Below are positions 23,901-35,542 of a stretch of 64,000 nucleotides of DNA, in pieces; the first letter of the stretch is position 1, and the number at the start of each line of letters is the position of its first letter. The DNA lies in the NCBI GenBank assembly GCA_902805475.1, contig CADCSX010000003.1:2604001-2668000 (forward strand), given 5' to 3'. The notes below the pieces were generated by a model, which worked only from the letters and a program-made list of their open reading frames with translations, was not told where the DNA came from and did no database searches. The position numbers were made by a program, and so were the translations under genes. The DNA is from Entonaema liquescens (lineage: Eukaryota; Ascomycota; Sordariomycetes; Xylariales; Xylariaceae).

Positions 23901-26254
23901 AACTCTACCAGAGCGATTTGGACAGCCGTAGAAAGCGGTTGGCTATATTCGGGCTTGTTGATATTTACGCTAGAGCGTAGTTCATCTGTCAGGGTCATAG
24001 AGTCAGTCATCACACTTTCATGATCTTATCGAATTGAGCATCGCCAGTTTTCTTACCGAAGATCGACCATTTACATCCTAAGCTTTTATAGATGCCGTCA
24101 ATCTGACGCAATGTGTCCTCAAATACGGGGTACTGGATCAGATCCCAACCCATATCGACGTACTGTGCCCCCTGGCCGGTAAACACGAAACCTAATCCCG
24201 CCTGCGATACGCTTCGCACAGGCTTAGAGAATGATAATTTCTTCCCGGTTTGGCCCTCTGGATCGTCTACGGCGAACGTCCTCCACAACATCCGGCTTCG
24301 TCGAACAGCCAACGTATACGCCAAACGGTCAAGTTTAGTCGGATTTCTGGACACGTTCTTTTCATAGAATTCCTGATAGGACTCCATCATACGCTTAGCA
24401 GCCTTCTCGTCGGCAGCTGACCACACCAGTAATTTAGGCAAGCTGGTCTCAGATTCAGGGGGCGTGATAGGGCTATTCAAGAGGGAATCTATGCCATTAA
24501 TGGGAACTATTCCGTTGAAATGGTTCGTCCCATTCGTATAATCCGCCCCATTGCCATTGGTTGACCCATCAATGGGAGTTGCTCCATTACCATAGACAAC
24601 ACCGTTGCCATTGCCGTTGCCGTTGGCGACAGTTTTCCCGTTTGTTAACCAAGTCTCAGGGCTAGGTAAGTCATTCAACGTACTCCCAGGAATACGGGCA
24701 GTATGGTGGTTTCCAGACAAGTTGTAATATTGCAAGTAGTGAAACGCATCATCAAGAATAACGTGCGTATTGGCACCTCCAAACCCAAATGAGTTAACCG
24801 ATACCCGGCGTAGGCCCGAGCCCGGCCAGACGATTTTTGAGTAGGTACCGCTGTGTGGTAGAAGTCCGCATCAATAGCCGGGTTCATCTTCTCAAACAGG
24901 GGTTGGGTGGGATCACACCCTTTCTAGGATCAAAATCGATTTTACGATTCCAGCGAGGCCGCTAGCTCCTTCCAGGTGCCCGACGGTTGCTTTTACGCTA
25001 CCAACGTAAAGAGGCTCTTCAGCTGATCGATATTCTCGAAAGACTCGACCCAAGGCTTTCATTTCGATTGGGTCACCTACGGGCGTGCCCGTCCCATGAG
25101 CCTCTACATAACGGGTTTGGTCAAAAGGTAGGTTAGCCTGTTGATACACATGACGAATTAGGTCTTCCTGTGCTTGAGAACTAGGCTGGGTTAGTATTGG
25201 TGTATATCCGTCTTGATTCGAGCCCGTAGATCGGATTACAGCACGGATCATATCTCCGTCGCGAACCGCAGAAGATATGGGCTTAAGCACAAGGGCAACA
25301 ACACCCTCTCCTCTTGCGTAACCATTTGCGCGGTGGTCGAAACTACGGCATACGCCGTCCGGAGATAAGAAATTCTGATCTGATAATAACTGTACAATTG
25401 ATGGATCAAGAAGAAAATTGGCGCTTGTAACGAGCGCCTTTTGAACATAGTCGTTAGCTCAGCGTATATAGTGTTAGCTTAGTAGGATAATAGTGTCACT
25501 TACACATTCGGCATCGCCACTCTGTATGGTTTTGCATGCTATGTCAACAGCCGCCAAGCTACTGGAACATGCCGTGTTAACATGGATACTAGGACCATGT
25601 AGGTCGAAATACCAGCTAACACGATTTGCTATTACAGAAGCTACCAAGCTCCCGGTAAGGGCCGTGCGCTCGATGTTATCGGGATCCACGGTTGCCATTC
25701 TAGTGTAGTCTTCTAACATGGAGGCGGAGTACACCGCGGTACGCGACCCCCTGATCTGCTCGGCCGGGATTCCCGCTGCGGAGATGGTAGTCAGTACATG
25801 CCGGTCCCGTCTAAGCTCGCTTTGTGGACTTACCATTTTCAAATGCACGGTAAGATGCCTCCAGGGTCCACCGCTGCATTGGATCCATAGATGCCGCCTC
25901 CTTCGCCGTGACGGAGAAGAACGGGGCATCGAAAACCCCCACATCTTTATTGAGGAAATGCGCACCTCGGCCTTGAAACTATTGCGATGATAAGTCTACC
26001 GCGCGTGGGCTACCCGGCCCGGATGTGGGACTTACCTTATGGCGCGGGTTGTCTAAGAAAGAACCGGTCTTTACGCGCGACTCTGGCCATTCTGTCATCA
26101 GGTTCCGTCTATTCTCCAGGATATTCCAGAACGTAGCGTCGTCATCAGCATCCTGGGGTAGCTTAAAGGAGAGGCCCACGATGGCGATATCCCCGGACCC
26201 TGGCGCTTCCGCCAACGATCGGGTGTTTGAAGTGTCTGTGTGTTCCGCCGCCAT
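17908..26254 (-). CDS. Highly reducing type I polyketide synthase (KS-AT-DH-MT-ER-KR-ACP)
   Basis: Eight exons: 26254-26036, 25978-25834, 25775-25504, 25437-24057, 23985-23835, 23754-22773, 22705-19142 and 19071-17908. They sum to a multiple of three, about 2625 aa. Visible sites: KS cysteine in NTACSSS (codon 25567-25569) with EAHGTGTPVGDP and GHLEGASG; AT serine in GHSSGEI; DH histidine in HHKVGGTVLFP (split by an intron) and aspartate in HPVVLDAGF; methyltransferase SAM loop MEVGAGTGGMTG; ER segment IHSAADCMGQLAIQVAKK; KR AGGSGGVGRAI with SSLAG and SSNYAGG; ACP serine in YGVDSLMA. All seven domains look active, so a fully reduced, C-methylated chain is expected. There is no thioesterase or reductase, so release needs another enzyme. 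The KS-AT linker is Asn-Gly rich. Three single-base losses at 24918-24923, 24899-24902 and 24834-24838 disturb the frame over about 90 nt and together cancel. Confidence 0.93.
24505..24645 (-). repeat. Asn-Gly-rich low-complexity linker in the PKS
   Basis: Between the KS and AT regions the coding sequence repeats Asn-Gly many times (NGNGNGNG, TNGNGADYTNGTNHFNG). Such linkers occur in other fungal reducing PKSs and are probably flexible. At DNA level it is a degenerate six-base repeat. Confidence 0.75.
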
Positions 26255-26447
26255 GTTACCGCAAGCGCATTAGTATTAGAATATTAGTAAGGCGGTATGA
26301 GATTGTAACCTGCAACCTGTTCGAAGTATGATGGTGCAGAATGGTAGCGATTTCGTGGAAGGAACAAAGCGTCACTTTAGCCGTATTAACATCAATGGGC
26401 TGGTCAACCTTCACCTTTTACCATGATAGAACTCACCGCTTCTTTGG

Positions 26448-26463
26448 CTATTAATATAGGCGA
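26448..26463 (-). promoter_or_regulatory. Possible TATA element of the PKS gene
   Basis: On the minus strand a CTATATTAATAG sequence lies about 195-210 nt before the PKS start codon. It is the best core-promoter candidate in the PKS upstream region. Confidence 0.3.
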
Positions 26464-28170
26464 ATTTCGAGGACTTCCCAGTCCCCTGGCTAGAGACTTC
26501 CATTCAGGGTTTGACGTACATACATGAGAAGATTACCAACATTTGGGGGTGCCACCCAGGTGACTTTGACACGCTACAGATCGGTGGAGCTATAATAGGG
26601 ATGCCCTACTGTTCTCGTACTAGAATTGACCATGTTGGTATCAAATGGATCCCTCTGAATGCAAGAGTCCCCGCAGCTCGGGAAGCCGTCGAGTTTGCCA
26701 TGCTCTCGGCGCGCAAGGGACATCGACCGTTTACCCAGGGGCCTTATGCATCAATGCGGAGCTTTTGCATGCGTTCATCTTCCACCTGTCCGCCGATAAG
26801 GTAAGGGGCTGATCCTCGATACGCGTGGACCCAGGCATACTACATTCCCTGGCCCCTAGTCCAGTCTCCGTGTCGGCTTCTACATTTTCGGCTACGTCGT
26901 ATACGGCCCGGGTTGCCAAGAACAAATCTTTTCCGGCCGTCACCAAAGCTTCTACCCTCGGATGAAATCTTAACTCGAATGGGGCATCACATTCTTCCAA
27001 ACTTCAAGAGTCAATGGGTCCCCAGGGGTGACTGCATCTGTGGAGGACAATCTGTGGAAGCGATGAGAGCCTCAGCAGCACATCATGCCGTGCGAGAACA
27101 GTTCAGTCGGTGTACGGTGTAAGGGCATGAGGGCGTCTGGAAGACAATTGACGTAAGTCGACCCTAGTCAAGATAGTCAAGAACAGGATCTGGTTACATA
27201 CAATTCTCACCTGAGTCCACATGTACGAGGGTTGTATTCGCATGCATAGTATATCCTCTCATGGGACCATTGATGATTGGAACTATTGGAGCTATTGGAG
27301 CCACTGGAGAACAATTGTAAAGTAAAGCTTGTATAAGGTATACAAAACAGGTATTGTTATAGTACCTTGGGAAGTACAGACGTAGTCAAGGGTTCTTACA
27401 CTAGAGGCAGACTAGCACTATGCTTATTTTAGTATAGCTTTAGAACGATTAGCTAAGAAGGATGCGAATTTCCATGCGTGTCACGTTATATATTAGATCC
27501 ATCCCTACCGCAGTAGTTCATGCTGACCTGACTTAAATCATTGGTACCGTATATCTACGTGCATTGGGTACATACCGATGGGTGAGTTTTAATAGGCTGT
27601 AATTTGTTTTAGATGGTGCAATGAAAGAGCTAAATCAATTATCGCAATGTAATTACATAACTTTACCCATTTCTATGTTGAATCACAAATTTCAAAATTA
27701 AATTACCTACTTAATTTTAATGTATGAAAGGTGATCGAAAAGAATAATTTACCATAGCCAGAAGAAATTCGGATAACATGATACGCGTGCCACGCCCTGA
27801 CACGCCACACGCAAAATAACCCGGGTGCTACCCGACAATCACCCACGCCGGCGCCGAAACGCAGCTCCACCCTTTGTCAACACATCCATAACTTAGTACC
27901 ACATTCTTTCTTCTTTTAAATCCTTTACATCCACATTGCAACGCAGCTGAAAGTTGCATGTCACTATTAAATCGTTACGAAAAACACCCCGTCAGCGTTA
28001 CTCCAGATACTCATTTTGGACTTTGCAGCCCGGCTTGTTGGTCAGGTGAGATTGATAGCCTCTACGCTAATCAATATCTGGATGTTCACCGAGGATTTGT
28101 TTGCCTAATTTGGGTAAACGACGATTTGAAAGAGGATGTTGAGAACGGGGAAGTTAATATCCGTACCTTA

Positions 28171-28198
28171 GGAATAGGGAATAGGGAATAGGGAATAG
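28171..28198. repeat. Tandem heptamer (GGAATAG) x4
   Basis: Four perfect copies of a seven-base unit lie directly before a TACCTAGGTA palindrome. Non-coding. Confidence 0.85.
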
Positions 28199-29044
28199 GT
28201 ACCTAGGTAAGCATGCAGAATAAACCCGATATCTCGGGTAACACCCTTCAAGTCTTCCTCCCACTTCCCGAGCTAGGTGTCAAGTCGGGGAGCGTCTACC
28301 CGGTGCAACGTACAGCAACAGATGCTACATACCTGCACGTGTAATCCATCGACTGCATATCTACATGTATAGTGACATGCCGTACCTAACATGAGACATA
28401 CAGGTTTATAGGAACTGCGCGTCGCAACATCACCTCCCCAAGCCTGCATTAGCGCATGCATAAGGTACCTAAGTACCTGTGTAAACACCTAAAGAAAATA
28501 GTCAAACGATTATACGATCGAGCTTATATTTTCTGATGTTTGGAACAACAGTAGTCGCCATCCTGCCTCTCTTGCCTTGCATCCCTAGTGGGAAGGCCAT
28601 TGCAACCCTCACATGTGTCAGTAAGGCAACCGCGTCACGTAAGATACGTACCTACGTGAGGTACATATAATAAATACTTACCTAGGTATCTTAGGTAAGT
28701 CTATACCTACCTAGATACCCAGAGGTAAGCACTATCACTAAAGCATACCTAATGAATGTTAGTATGTTAGTACATATACTACCTATTAATCTGATTCCTT
28801 GGTTTATAGAAAGTATATTATAGGTATCATTCTAGTTATAAGCCTTCAAGGATTCTATTGCGTATGTGTGTAACATGTCGTTATAGAAGATACATAGCCC
28901 CCAAGTTCCTCTGTATACCGTATACCATATACCTAGCCTTGTCCACGTGTCCCATCGACTTCAACTCCCTTAACCGTCTAGATTCAAAACGAACCCCATC
29001 CAAGACAGAAACGCCTCATCCACGTTCATGCAACCTGCAAATCC

Positions 29045-30536
29045 TTACAGACCCCACGCAATGTTGTGTACCCCGCCAGTTTCGGTATTCACGTCCGAAC
29101 GAGAGTCTTGCATCACAGTGATTCGCGTCATGCAGAAGATAGTCGAGCTTGATGGTGCTTGCTGATGCTGCCCGCTAGTTCGGGTCCCCCTCACGTTTCC
29201 CACAGGGATAGCATCATCACCTGGCTTACGATAAGTGCTTGGAGTGGCTGATATCCTGCCGAAATTTCCTGATCCATCAGTGACCTTACCTGATCTCGAC
29301 TTCGTCGCTATGCCAAAAGCTCTCCTGAACTCAGGGAGGCATTTTGACTCCCGAACAATCTTTGGTATGGAGGCTACGCAAGCGATAAAGAACCCGCATG
29401 CCATTTCCGCCATCAACCACAATATCAGAGGCGCTAGCGTATATACTTGATCCTCCGAGTTGCCATGGATAATTGTCGTTGCCAACCTCGCCGCGGCCGA
29501 TACACAGGCACTATTGCATCCCCAACATTAGCTTGCTAATCAAGTTAGGCAATGATGTGAGGTTCAGGCCAGAGACTTACAGCAAACCCATACCAAATAT
29601 GATGGAGACGCCCAGCCTCTTTTGCCACGTCATCTGAAGCTCCCATATTATACGTTGCGGCAACAAGAAGATAGTAACATCAGACGCTAGTTGAATAGTC
29701 GCTGATGAAACTTGAATCTTGTAAAGTGGAAAACACTTGCGATCAACAATGGTGATATCCCAAATTGCTGCATGTGGGGTGCATTGAAGATTCACCGCGA
29801 TTATAACCGCAATTCCCGTCGCAACTTGAACGAAGATAACAACAAAGGTGCCCCACCAGAAATAACTCGACGACCGGTTGCCTCTGGGTACGAAGATTCG
29901 ACACCATTCGATTAGGATGGCCGATTTTAGACACGGCATTACGAATGAGTAGCAGATGCCGAAAATAAAGGTCCACTGAGCGAAGGTTAGTTGTCGTTTC
30001 GTCTTAAGCCTTGAAAACTTTTACATATGCTGTTGATATAAGATCACGCAGGCGAGTGTCCCATTGATGTTTAAAATAGCCTGGTGCTTCAATCATAGCG
30101 ATGGCTGGATAGGCTGTTCCCCAGTAAAAGCCCTGCATTATAGTATTAAAGTTAGTCACGGAGCTATACTAATTGACTTTGAGTACCTAGTCGATAGGTA
30201 AAGGTGAGTAACCAACATAAGCAATAAAGATCAAGACTAAGATTGGAATTAGGTTAGCGAATGTCAATATACAATACCTCCTTCCGAGAGAAATTCAAGC
30301 CACCGAAGAAGGTTATAGACGAAAAGAAAGTTTAATACAGCAGAGACCATACCTTCTTCACGCTGTATTTTTCTGGCCAGATATAACCTCTCGTAACTTC
30401 GAATGCATACACAAAGAGTAGTAAAAACGATACACGAAACATCCACGATCCATGCAAGCTGATTATTATTTGGAGGATTATCTAGTTCCGAAGTTATACC
30501 AAGCGGCGGCTTGAGGGCAGGTCCGTTAAGGTCCAT
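29045..30536 (-). CDS. Fungal rhodopsin-domain (PTH11-like) integral membrane protein
   Basis: The start is at 30536 and the end at 29045. Supported exons: the N-terminal part from 30536, a segment near 30285-30200 (RYCILTFANLIPILVLIFIAYVGY), 30132-30025, 29975-29581 and 29510-29045. Introns 29976-30024 (49 nt) and 29511-29580 (70 nt) have clean sites and join in frame; the two upstream joins are not resolved. Seen: about seven hydrophobic segments, a short outside N-terminus, conserved features of the fungal rhodopsin-domain family (YVGYGFYWG-like, LRDLISTAYW, CLKSAILIEWCRIFVPRG, AVNLQCTPHAAIWD, RKCFPLY, ATIQLASDVTIFLLP) and a hydrophilic cytoplasmic tail. Family members are plasma-membrane proteins of largely unknown ligand; PTH11 itself senses surfaces. 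Located 2.8 kb from the PKS with no evident functional link. Confidence 0.8.
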
Positions 30537-31636
30537 GGTCTGATTCCTAGCTTCAATTAATGAGCTCCCAGTCTCTTCTCCTCTATATACCTAACGTTTA
30601 TTTTAACCGTCTCCAACCAAGGATAATTCTCAGAGAACGGCTACAAGACGAACCTCGGGAAATATCAGCGTACAGGCCATTAACCCTAGCTATAAGAGCA
30701 GTCTCGGGAGGCCAGTCCTTAGGTATACTTCATATGAGAAGTGCGTTAAGAAACTGATATGATAAAGCCGCTATATATGGATGGCGTTGATTTACAGCAT
30801 TATTAAACAAACATAATGTTCGAACTTACTTCGCTTATAGAAAACAACACCGCTTTTTACCTACAAGTTTAGGTTGAGATATCTCGAAAATTCGAGCAGG
30901 GGTCTCATGCATAGGGTCCCGAAACGTCGAAGTTCCTCAAATCAAAAGCGGCAATCGGCTATAATTCTCCATTCGCTACCAAACTCCGGTTAAGTGCAGA
31001 ACACACAACTTTTCACGACAGAAATACGATAAAGAAAATTCAAAGATATATAATTCTCCCAATGCCCACCATGGAATTCATGTAAAAGAAGGAACGATTT
31101 GGATCTTTTAACACTTTTAAAGTTGACGATACGCCACCCCCGGCAGTTGTGCGATAAGATGTCACTAAGCACCCCAGGACGGTCAAAGCTATGATGGAAT
31201 CACGATACCGCCTCTCTGAGTGGGCCGAATAATCGGCTCGAGGGAGCCCTATCCTTGGCTTAGGTCAAAACTCTGTACTTCTTGCCCCTATTAGTCACAT
31301 CCGCATTCTCTTTTAGGCACAGAAATTTCCTTCCTCACCGGCTATCTTTAGCATGCGGTCATATTACGATTCTTCGACTCGTATAAAATCCTATAGACCC
31401 GCTGATTAATAACAACCGATTCCGCTATTTCAACTCCGCAGGAATTAGAATCTTTAAATATCACAGCCGCTAGGCCTTCGAGAACAAAGAGTGACAAATC
31501 CGGCCATTCGGACAATTTTGATATTTGCGGCGTCAAGCCCATCATCACATTTACCGTACCTGCAGACTCTGCATATTAGTTGCATTTTATTTGACAAATC
31601 AGTTCCCAAATCACACCTACTTCCTGCAGTGCAACC
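30537..31636. other. Divergent intergenic region
   Basis: This is the upstream region of both the rhodopsin-like gene (minus) and the acyltransferase gene (plus). Short open frames at 30560-30757 and 31454-31767 overlap the promoter and carry no domain. No gene is seen. Confidence 0.45.
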
Positions 31637-33088
31637 ATGCCCAAACAAGACATTTACCAGCTTCACCCAAACGGCTGGGAAAGCGACCCAGAAGTAGAAA
31701 TTCGAAAAGTAACTACACTCGACTATTTAGCGGCCTGTGTCTACACCAATTACGCTGCCTTCTTTAGAGTGGATGATGATAAGAAGCCATTGGCCGCCGC
31801 CGCTCTCAAGGCTGGCCTCGAGCGGACCATTACACAAGTTAGACACATTGTTGGTACGATTGAGATAGATGAGGAGAAGGGCGGTCACGTGTTCGTCAAG
31901 AAGAGGGACAGCACCGTCCCCTTTCACGTTCAATGGCTCGACACGCCCGAGGATGGTGATAAATATCCGTCTATTGATGATCTCGAAAAGGCTCATTTCG
32001 CTTCGGTGGCCATGGGTGATCTCAAACTTTGGAGTGTTGAGCCCATGACTTACGGGGAGAAGCCAGAGGCGCACCCAGACAACCACCCGATTGTCTCGGC
32101 TTTCAAGGCAAACTTTATTCGTGGTGGTCTAGTTCTTAATATGCACTTCCATCACTACGCCTGCGATGTTATGGGGTTTTCTGGCTTTGCAGAACAATTG
32201 GCCGACAATTGTTACGCTACGATTAATAACACTCCATTTCCTCCTTGGAGTGACAGCCACTTTGGCGTCCCCCACTTTATCAAGGATCTACCGCCCGAGG
32301 ACCAAATGATTGACGGTCCTCCTCAGCCTCAGCGTCATCCAGACCATTTGGGCGCGACGATGTACTTGTTCCACTTACCCAAGAGCAAGGCCGCGGAGTT
32401 GAAGAAGTTGGCCTGGCCTGACGACGGAACTTGGGTCTCAACTTACGACGCATTCATTGCTTTCCTTTTCCGTACGACGACACGGCTTCGTGCTCCCGTC
32501 TTTAAGCCAGATATGTCAGCGCACGTTGCCTGGGCGCAATCGATGGATATGCGCAGACGGCTTCATACCCCCAAGTGTCCACCCCGCATGCAGGGAAATG
32601 TGTATTTCGTGGCGTCAACCACGATGACTAGGGTCGAGCAACCAACTGTTGCGCAGATCATTTCAGAATGGCCCTTGTCCAGGCTGGCGCAATACATCCG
32701 TCAGATGACCAACGAAGTAACTCAGGAACGTGTGGATGAGGTGCTTAACCAGCTAGCACCGATCCGGGATAAGCCGGCTCTGATGACCCGCTCAGATTCC
32801 TTTCCACCTTTGTCGAACCTCCAGACTGACCATCGTGACGTCAAAGTCACCATGTCCGATTTTGGATTCGGCAAGCCGATCGGATATCGTCATGTCATAG
32901 ATGTGGTGACGGAGGGCCTTACCTTCATCTACCCGCCGCGTGACAGGTCCCCTGAATCGGACGAGGGTCCTGAGCTGAGCATCAGTTATGAGACAAGATT
33001 AGCGGATGGACTCCTCAACGACCCTGAATGGAACAAGTACTTCGAATACAGGGGCATCGACTGCGTGCACAGCGGTCAGCATCAATAG
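31637..33088 (+). CDS. BAHD-type acyltransferase, trichothecene 3-O-acetyltransferase-like
   Basis: A single-exon gene of 483 aa, the normal length of the family. Seen: the catalytic HXXXD motif as HHYACDVMG at about residues 171-179, and the structural DFGWG-type motif near the C-terminus as SDFGFGKPIGYRH. Two-domain architecture with conserved LDYLAACVYTN near the start. Family: acyl-CoA-dependent transfer to a hydroxyl or amine of a small molecule; Tri101-type enzymes of fungi acetylate sesquiterpenoid toxins and many relatives act in other metabolite pathways. There is no signal peptide, so it is cytosolic. It lies 5.4 kb beyond the PKS start with the rhodopsin-like gene between, making it a candidate for modifying or releasing the PKS product (inference). 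A 385-bp inverted-repeat element sits 148 nt after its stop. Confidence 0.88.
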   Translation: MPKQDIYQLHPNGWESDPEVEIRKVTTLDYLAACVYTNYAAFFRVDDDKKPLAAAALKAGLERTITQVRHIVGTIEIDEEKGGHVFVKKRDSTVPFHVQWLDTPEDGDKYPSIDDLEKAHFASVAMGDLKLWSVEPMTYGEKPEAHPDNHPIVSAFKANFIRGGLVLNMHFHHYACDVMGFSGFAEQLADNCYATINNTPFPPWSDSHFGVPHFIKDLPPEDQMIDGPPQPQRHPDHLGATMYLFHLPKSKAAELKKLAWPDDGTWVSTYDAFIAFLFRTTTRLRAPVFKPDMSAHVAWAQSMDMRRRLHTPKCPPRMQGNVYFVASTTMTRVEQPTVAQIISEWPLSRLAQYIRQMTNEVTQERVDEVLNQLAPIRDKPALMTRSDSFPPLSNLQTDHRDVKVTMSDFGFGKPIGYRHVIDVVTEGLTFIYPPRDRSPESDEGPELSISYETRLADGLLNDPEWNKYFEYRGIDCVHSGQHQ

Positions 33089-33236
33089 TTTACTAATCTA
33101 ACTAGGGGGTTTTGCGATGTTGGGCGCGTTCTGAGCGTAGCGCAGGTTTTTAGACTTATGGGACTTACGTAGATAATGAATTAGATCTAGTTTTTGCATA
33201 CACATGTAGTTAGATATTTCCATAATATAGAGTATA
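33089..33236. other. 3' flank of the acyltransferase gene
   Basis: A short AT-rich 3' region between the stop codon and the inverted-repeat element. Nothing else is seen. Confidence 0.4.
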
Positions 33237-33621
33237 CAGGTCAACCCAACTATATCCTTGCCTATCACCCCAACCTTTAACCCGATTAAGCAAACGTTTG
33301 AGTGGCTAAGACTTAAGTAAAGTCTCCATACTAAGGTGAGTTTTAAAGCTTTAAAGCGCTGTAAATTTATTTAATTATAAGTTATAATGTTTATTAAATA
33401 CGTTATAATTATAACGCGTGTCATTTATTAAATTTTACATATTTTATTTAATTAATTATTATTTTAAATTAAAATTAATATATAAAAATATGATTTTATA
33501 TAAAAGTTATGTTAGTAAAATAATAAAGAAGAAGTTTAACTTAATGTGCGTTAGTAGAAGTACCTTGCTATTTCGGGTTAGAGGTTGGAATGATGCGCCA
33601 GGATATAGTTGGGTTGACCTG
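33237..33621. mobile_element. MITE-like element with terminal inverted repeats and AT-rich core
   Basis: The left end (33237-33258) and right end (33600-33621) are perfect 22-nt inverted copies beginning CAGGTCAACCCAAC. Beyond these, homology continues inward for about another 27 nt with roughly six mismatches, mostly C/T differences. The 385-bp unit encloses an extremely AT-rich core (about 33345-33545) with no believable coding capacity. Size, structure and lack of a transposase fit a miniature inverted-repeat transposable element or a deleted DNA transposon. No target-site duplication is obvious at the ends as I place them. The AT-rich core and C-to-T differences between the arms are suggestive of repeat-induced point mutation. 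Confidence 0.75.
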
Positions 33622-33735
33622 CTTCCGGCATAATATAGTGTAGCGTATTATCGATCCTGGAAATTCCCTTCCCCTCATAACTTCGGCCTGAACGGAGCAA
33701 CGAAGTTTCATTGCTTGCAGCTCCGCCCCTTGAGC

Positions 33736-33767
<32 letters not shown>

Positions 33768-35542
33768 TGAGAGAGAGATTGTTCGCTTACTTCTAGAGAG
33801 GAAAGAAAACAAACGATTTCCTCGCCATCATCCCATAAATTCGGCCCCAGTAGTTAAACTCGTTCCCCAATCAAACCATCGTGGGAAATATCGCCTCGAC
33901 ATCCAGATTTTTGCTCGGAAGCGATCTTTCCCGTTTCAGGCTAATTCATCCATAACGGTGGTTCGCGGATGAGACTGGATCGTCAGATTGCTAGCCCCAT
34001 AACTAACCTACTCATCCCGTCTGGGGCCAGGCCTGCAACTAACTAACGCCCTTTTAACCAATACTCGGGCGTGAGTGACATATTGTTGTCATAGTACCGC
34101 GTCTGGATAACGGGGCAGTATAAAGGCGGTGTATAACAAAAGCCTATACCAGAGCCTCATACATTAGGCAAGTTAAATAGATTAGAGACATACACATATG
34201 TAGTTATGTGGAGGCTACTACTACACTGATGCGAGAGAGAGCCTATTGTACGGTAAAGTAAATAAGAGGAGGCGGCGGAGGGTTACTTAATTTGTCATCG
34301 TACAGGTAAAGTCGACGAGGATAAGGGTTGTTTCGGCCTGGTTTATCTCATGGCTAGGTAGAACAATGTTGACAGGCATATCGTTGAAATATTGACCCAT
34401 ATGTTAATCCATCAATCCGCCAAAGCTTGCATGTGTAGGTATGTGCGCACAGGCCGAAGCTGCCGGGGAATCTGGGCAAACCCTCCCCCCCCTGGCCGTT
34501 CCCGTCTCGGTGAGGGAGGGTCATATGAAGTCAGCAGACTTTCGGTCCCCCCCAGCCCCCGATGCTACGCTTCGGCTATCTAAGATTTTCTGATGATGAT
34601 TGCGCATACCCTCGTTTGGTGCGCAAGCCTTTAGTTACCTACCTAGGTACATAATCCCAATACCGAAATACGGCTTTGCGTATTCGTGAGGTGAGTTGGT
34701 GTGATAAGTTCCCTCGGTTATAGTTTGCGTAAGAACGGAAATGCGACACCATCGGGAACCGGAGCTCGGATTCGTGAGGCCGGGGGAGGGGACTGTGCAT
34801 TAGCACGTCAGCGGTGAGTATAATAGATGACTTATAGGGACTAGGAATGTGAGGGGGGGTTTATAAGATCCATCTAACCGTGAGACAAATCGCGCCAACA
34901 GTATATCGTGGGGAAACTTTTAGATACGAACAAAGTTATCAAACTTGTCTAAGGGCCCTTTCTTTGCACGGTACGGGGATCATGGAAATGAGATAGACCG
35001 TTTGTGTTGATTCTCCATAAGAAAACCCTTGCTTACATGTAGCCGGGCTCCCCTTGCTCGTTTCCAGGATTGTCAACCCACCTTGAGGAATATCTCTAGA
35101 AGCTACGGGCAGCAGGTGACAAGTTATCTCCTAAATGCGAACTGCTATTGTATGGAAGGGACAAATATACGCCTTGCTTATGGAATATTCAATGATTATC
35201 GTTCTTTATAGGAGTCGCGTTGAGATCTAGAGAGTAATCTATGTAATTCGCACTTAGGAGATAAACAACAAAATAGCCAATCAATAATTTCACTATTTAA
35301 CGAACTAGTTATAAAGTAACTCAACCTGAAAAGCCGACATGTGCTCATCATAGAACCTATAATAGCGTTTCCCCTCTATCGTTGTGCTATAGGAAAGCGA
35401 CTATACCTCCTATCCTATATATTTAGGAGCTCACATTCCGGCGCGTTGAAAGACCTCGCTCAGGGTGTCTACGTAAATAAAAGTCAAGCGGGGAACACAT
35501 CATGGGCCTACTCAATTGGATACCAACGCGGAGACAGAAGCT
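33622..35542. other. 1.9-kb region without a supported gene
   Basis: It contains a GT/GA microsatellite (annotated separately), C/G homopolymer-rich stretches near 34485-34560 and a TACCTAGGTA palindrome at 34636-34651. Short open frames (34392-34583, 35029-35211, 35341-35577) have no domain. Confidence 0.45.
33737..33778. repeat. Compound microsatellite (GT)9 then (GA)n
   Basis: A run of GT dinucleotides (33737-33754) passes directly into GA dinucleotides with one GT interruption. It lies in a non-coding region 115 nt right of the inverted-repeat element. Confidence 0.9.

Larger units (their letters stand above)
26255..29044. other. 2.8-kb region without a supported gene
   Basis: This holds the PKS promoter and then sequence with no recognised domain. 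A minus-strand open frame at 26731-27000 (89 codons) ends in a GTAAAC donor-like site and could be an exon or a gene relic, but I cannot name a family. Other open frames (26511-26804, 26913-27122, 27958-28191, 28858-29121) look like chance. From 28.2 to 28.8 kb the sequence is dense in ACCTAGGTA-type motifs. Confidence 0.45.

Noticed and set aside
33418..33633. 71-codon open frame inside the inverted-repeat element
   Set aside because: It lies in almost pure A/T sequence and encodes only Lys/Ile/Tyr/Asn-rich text; not a transposase.
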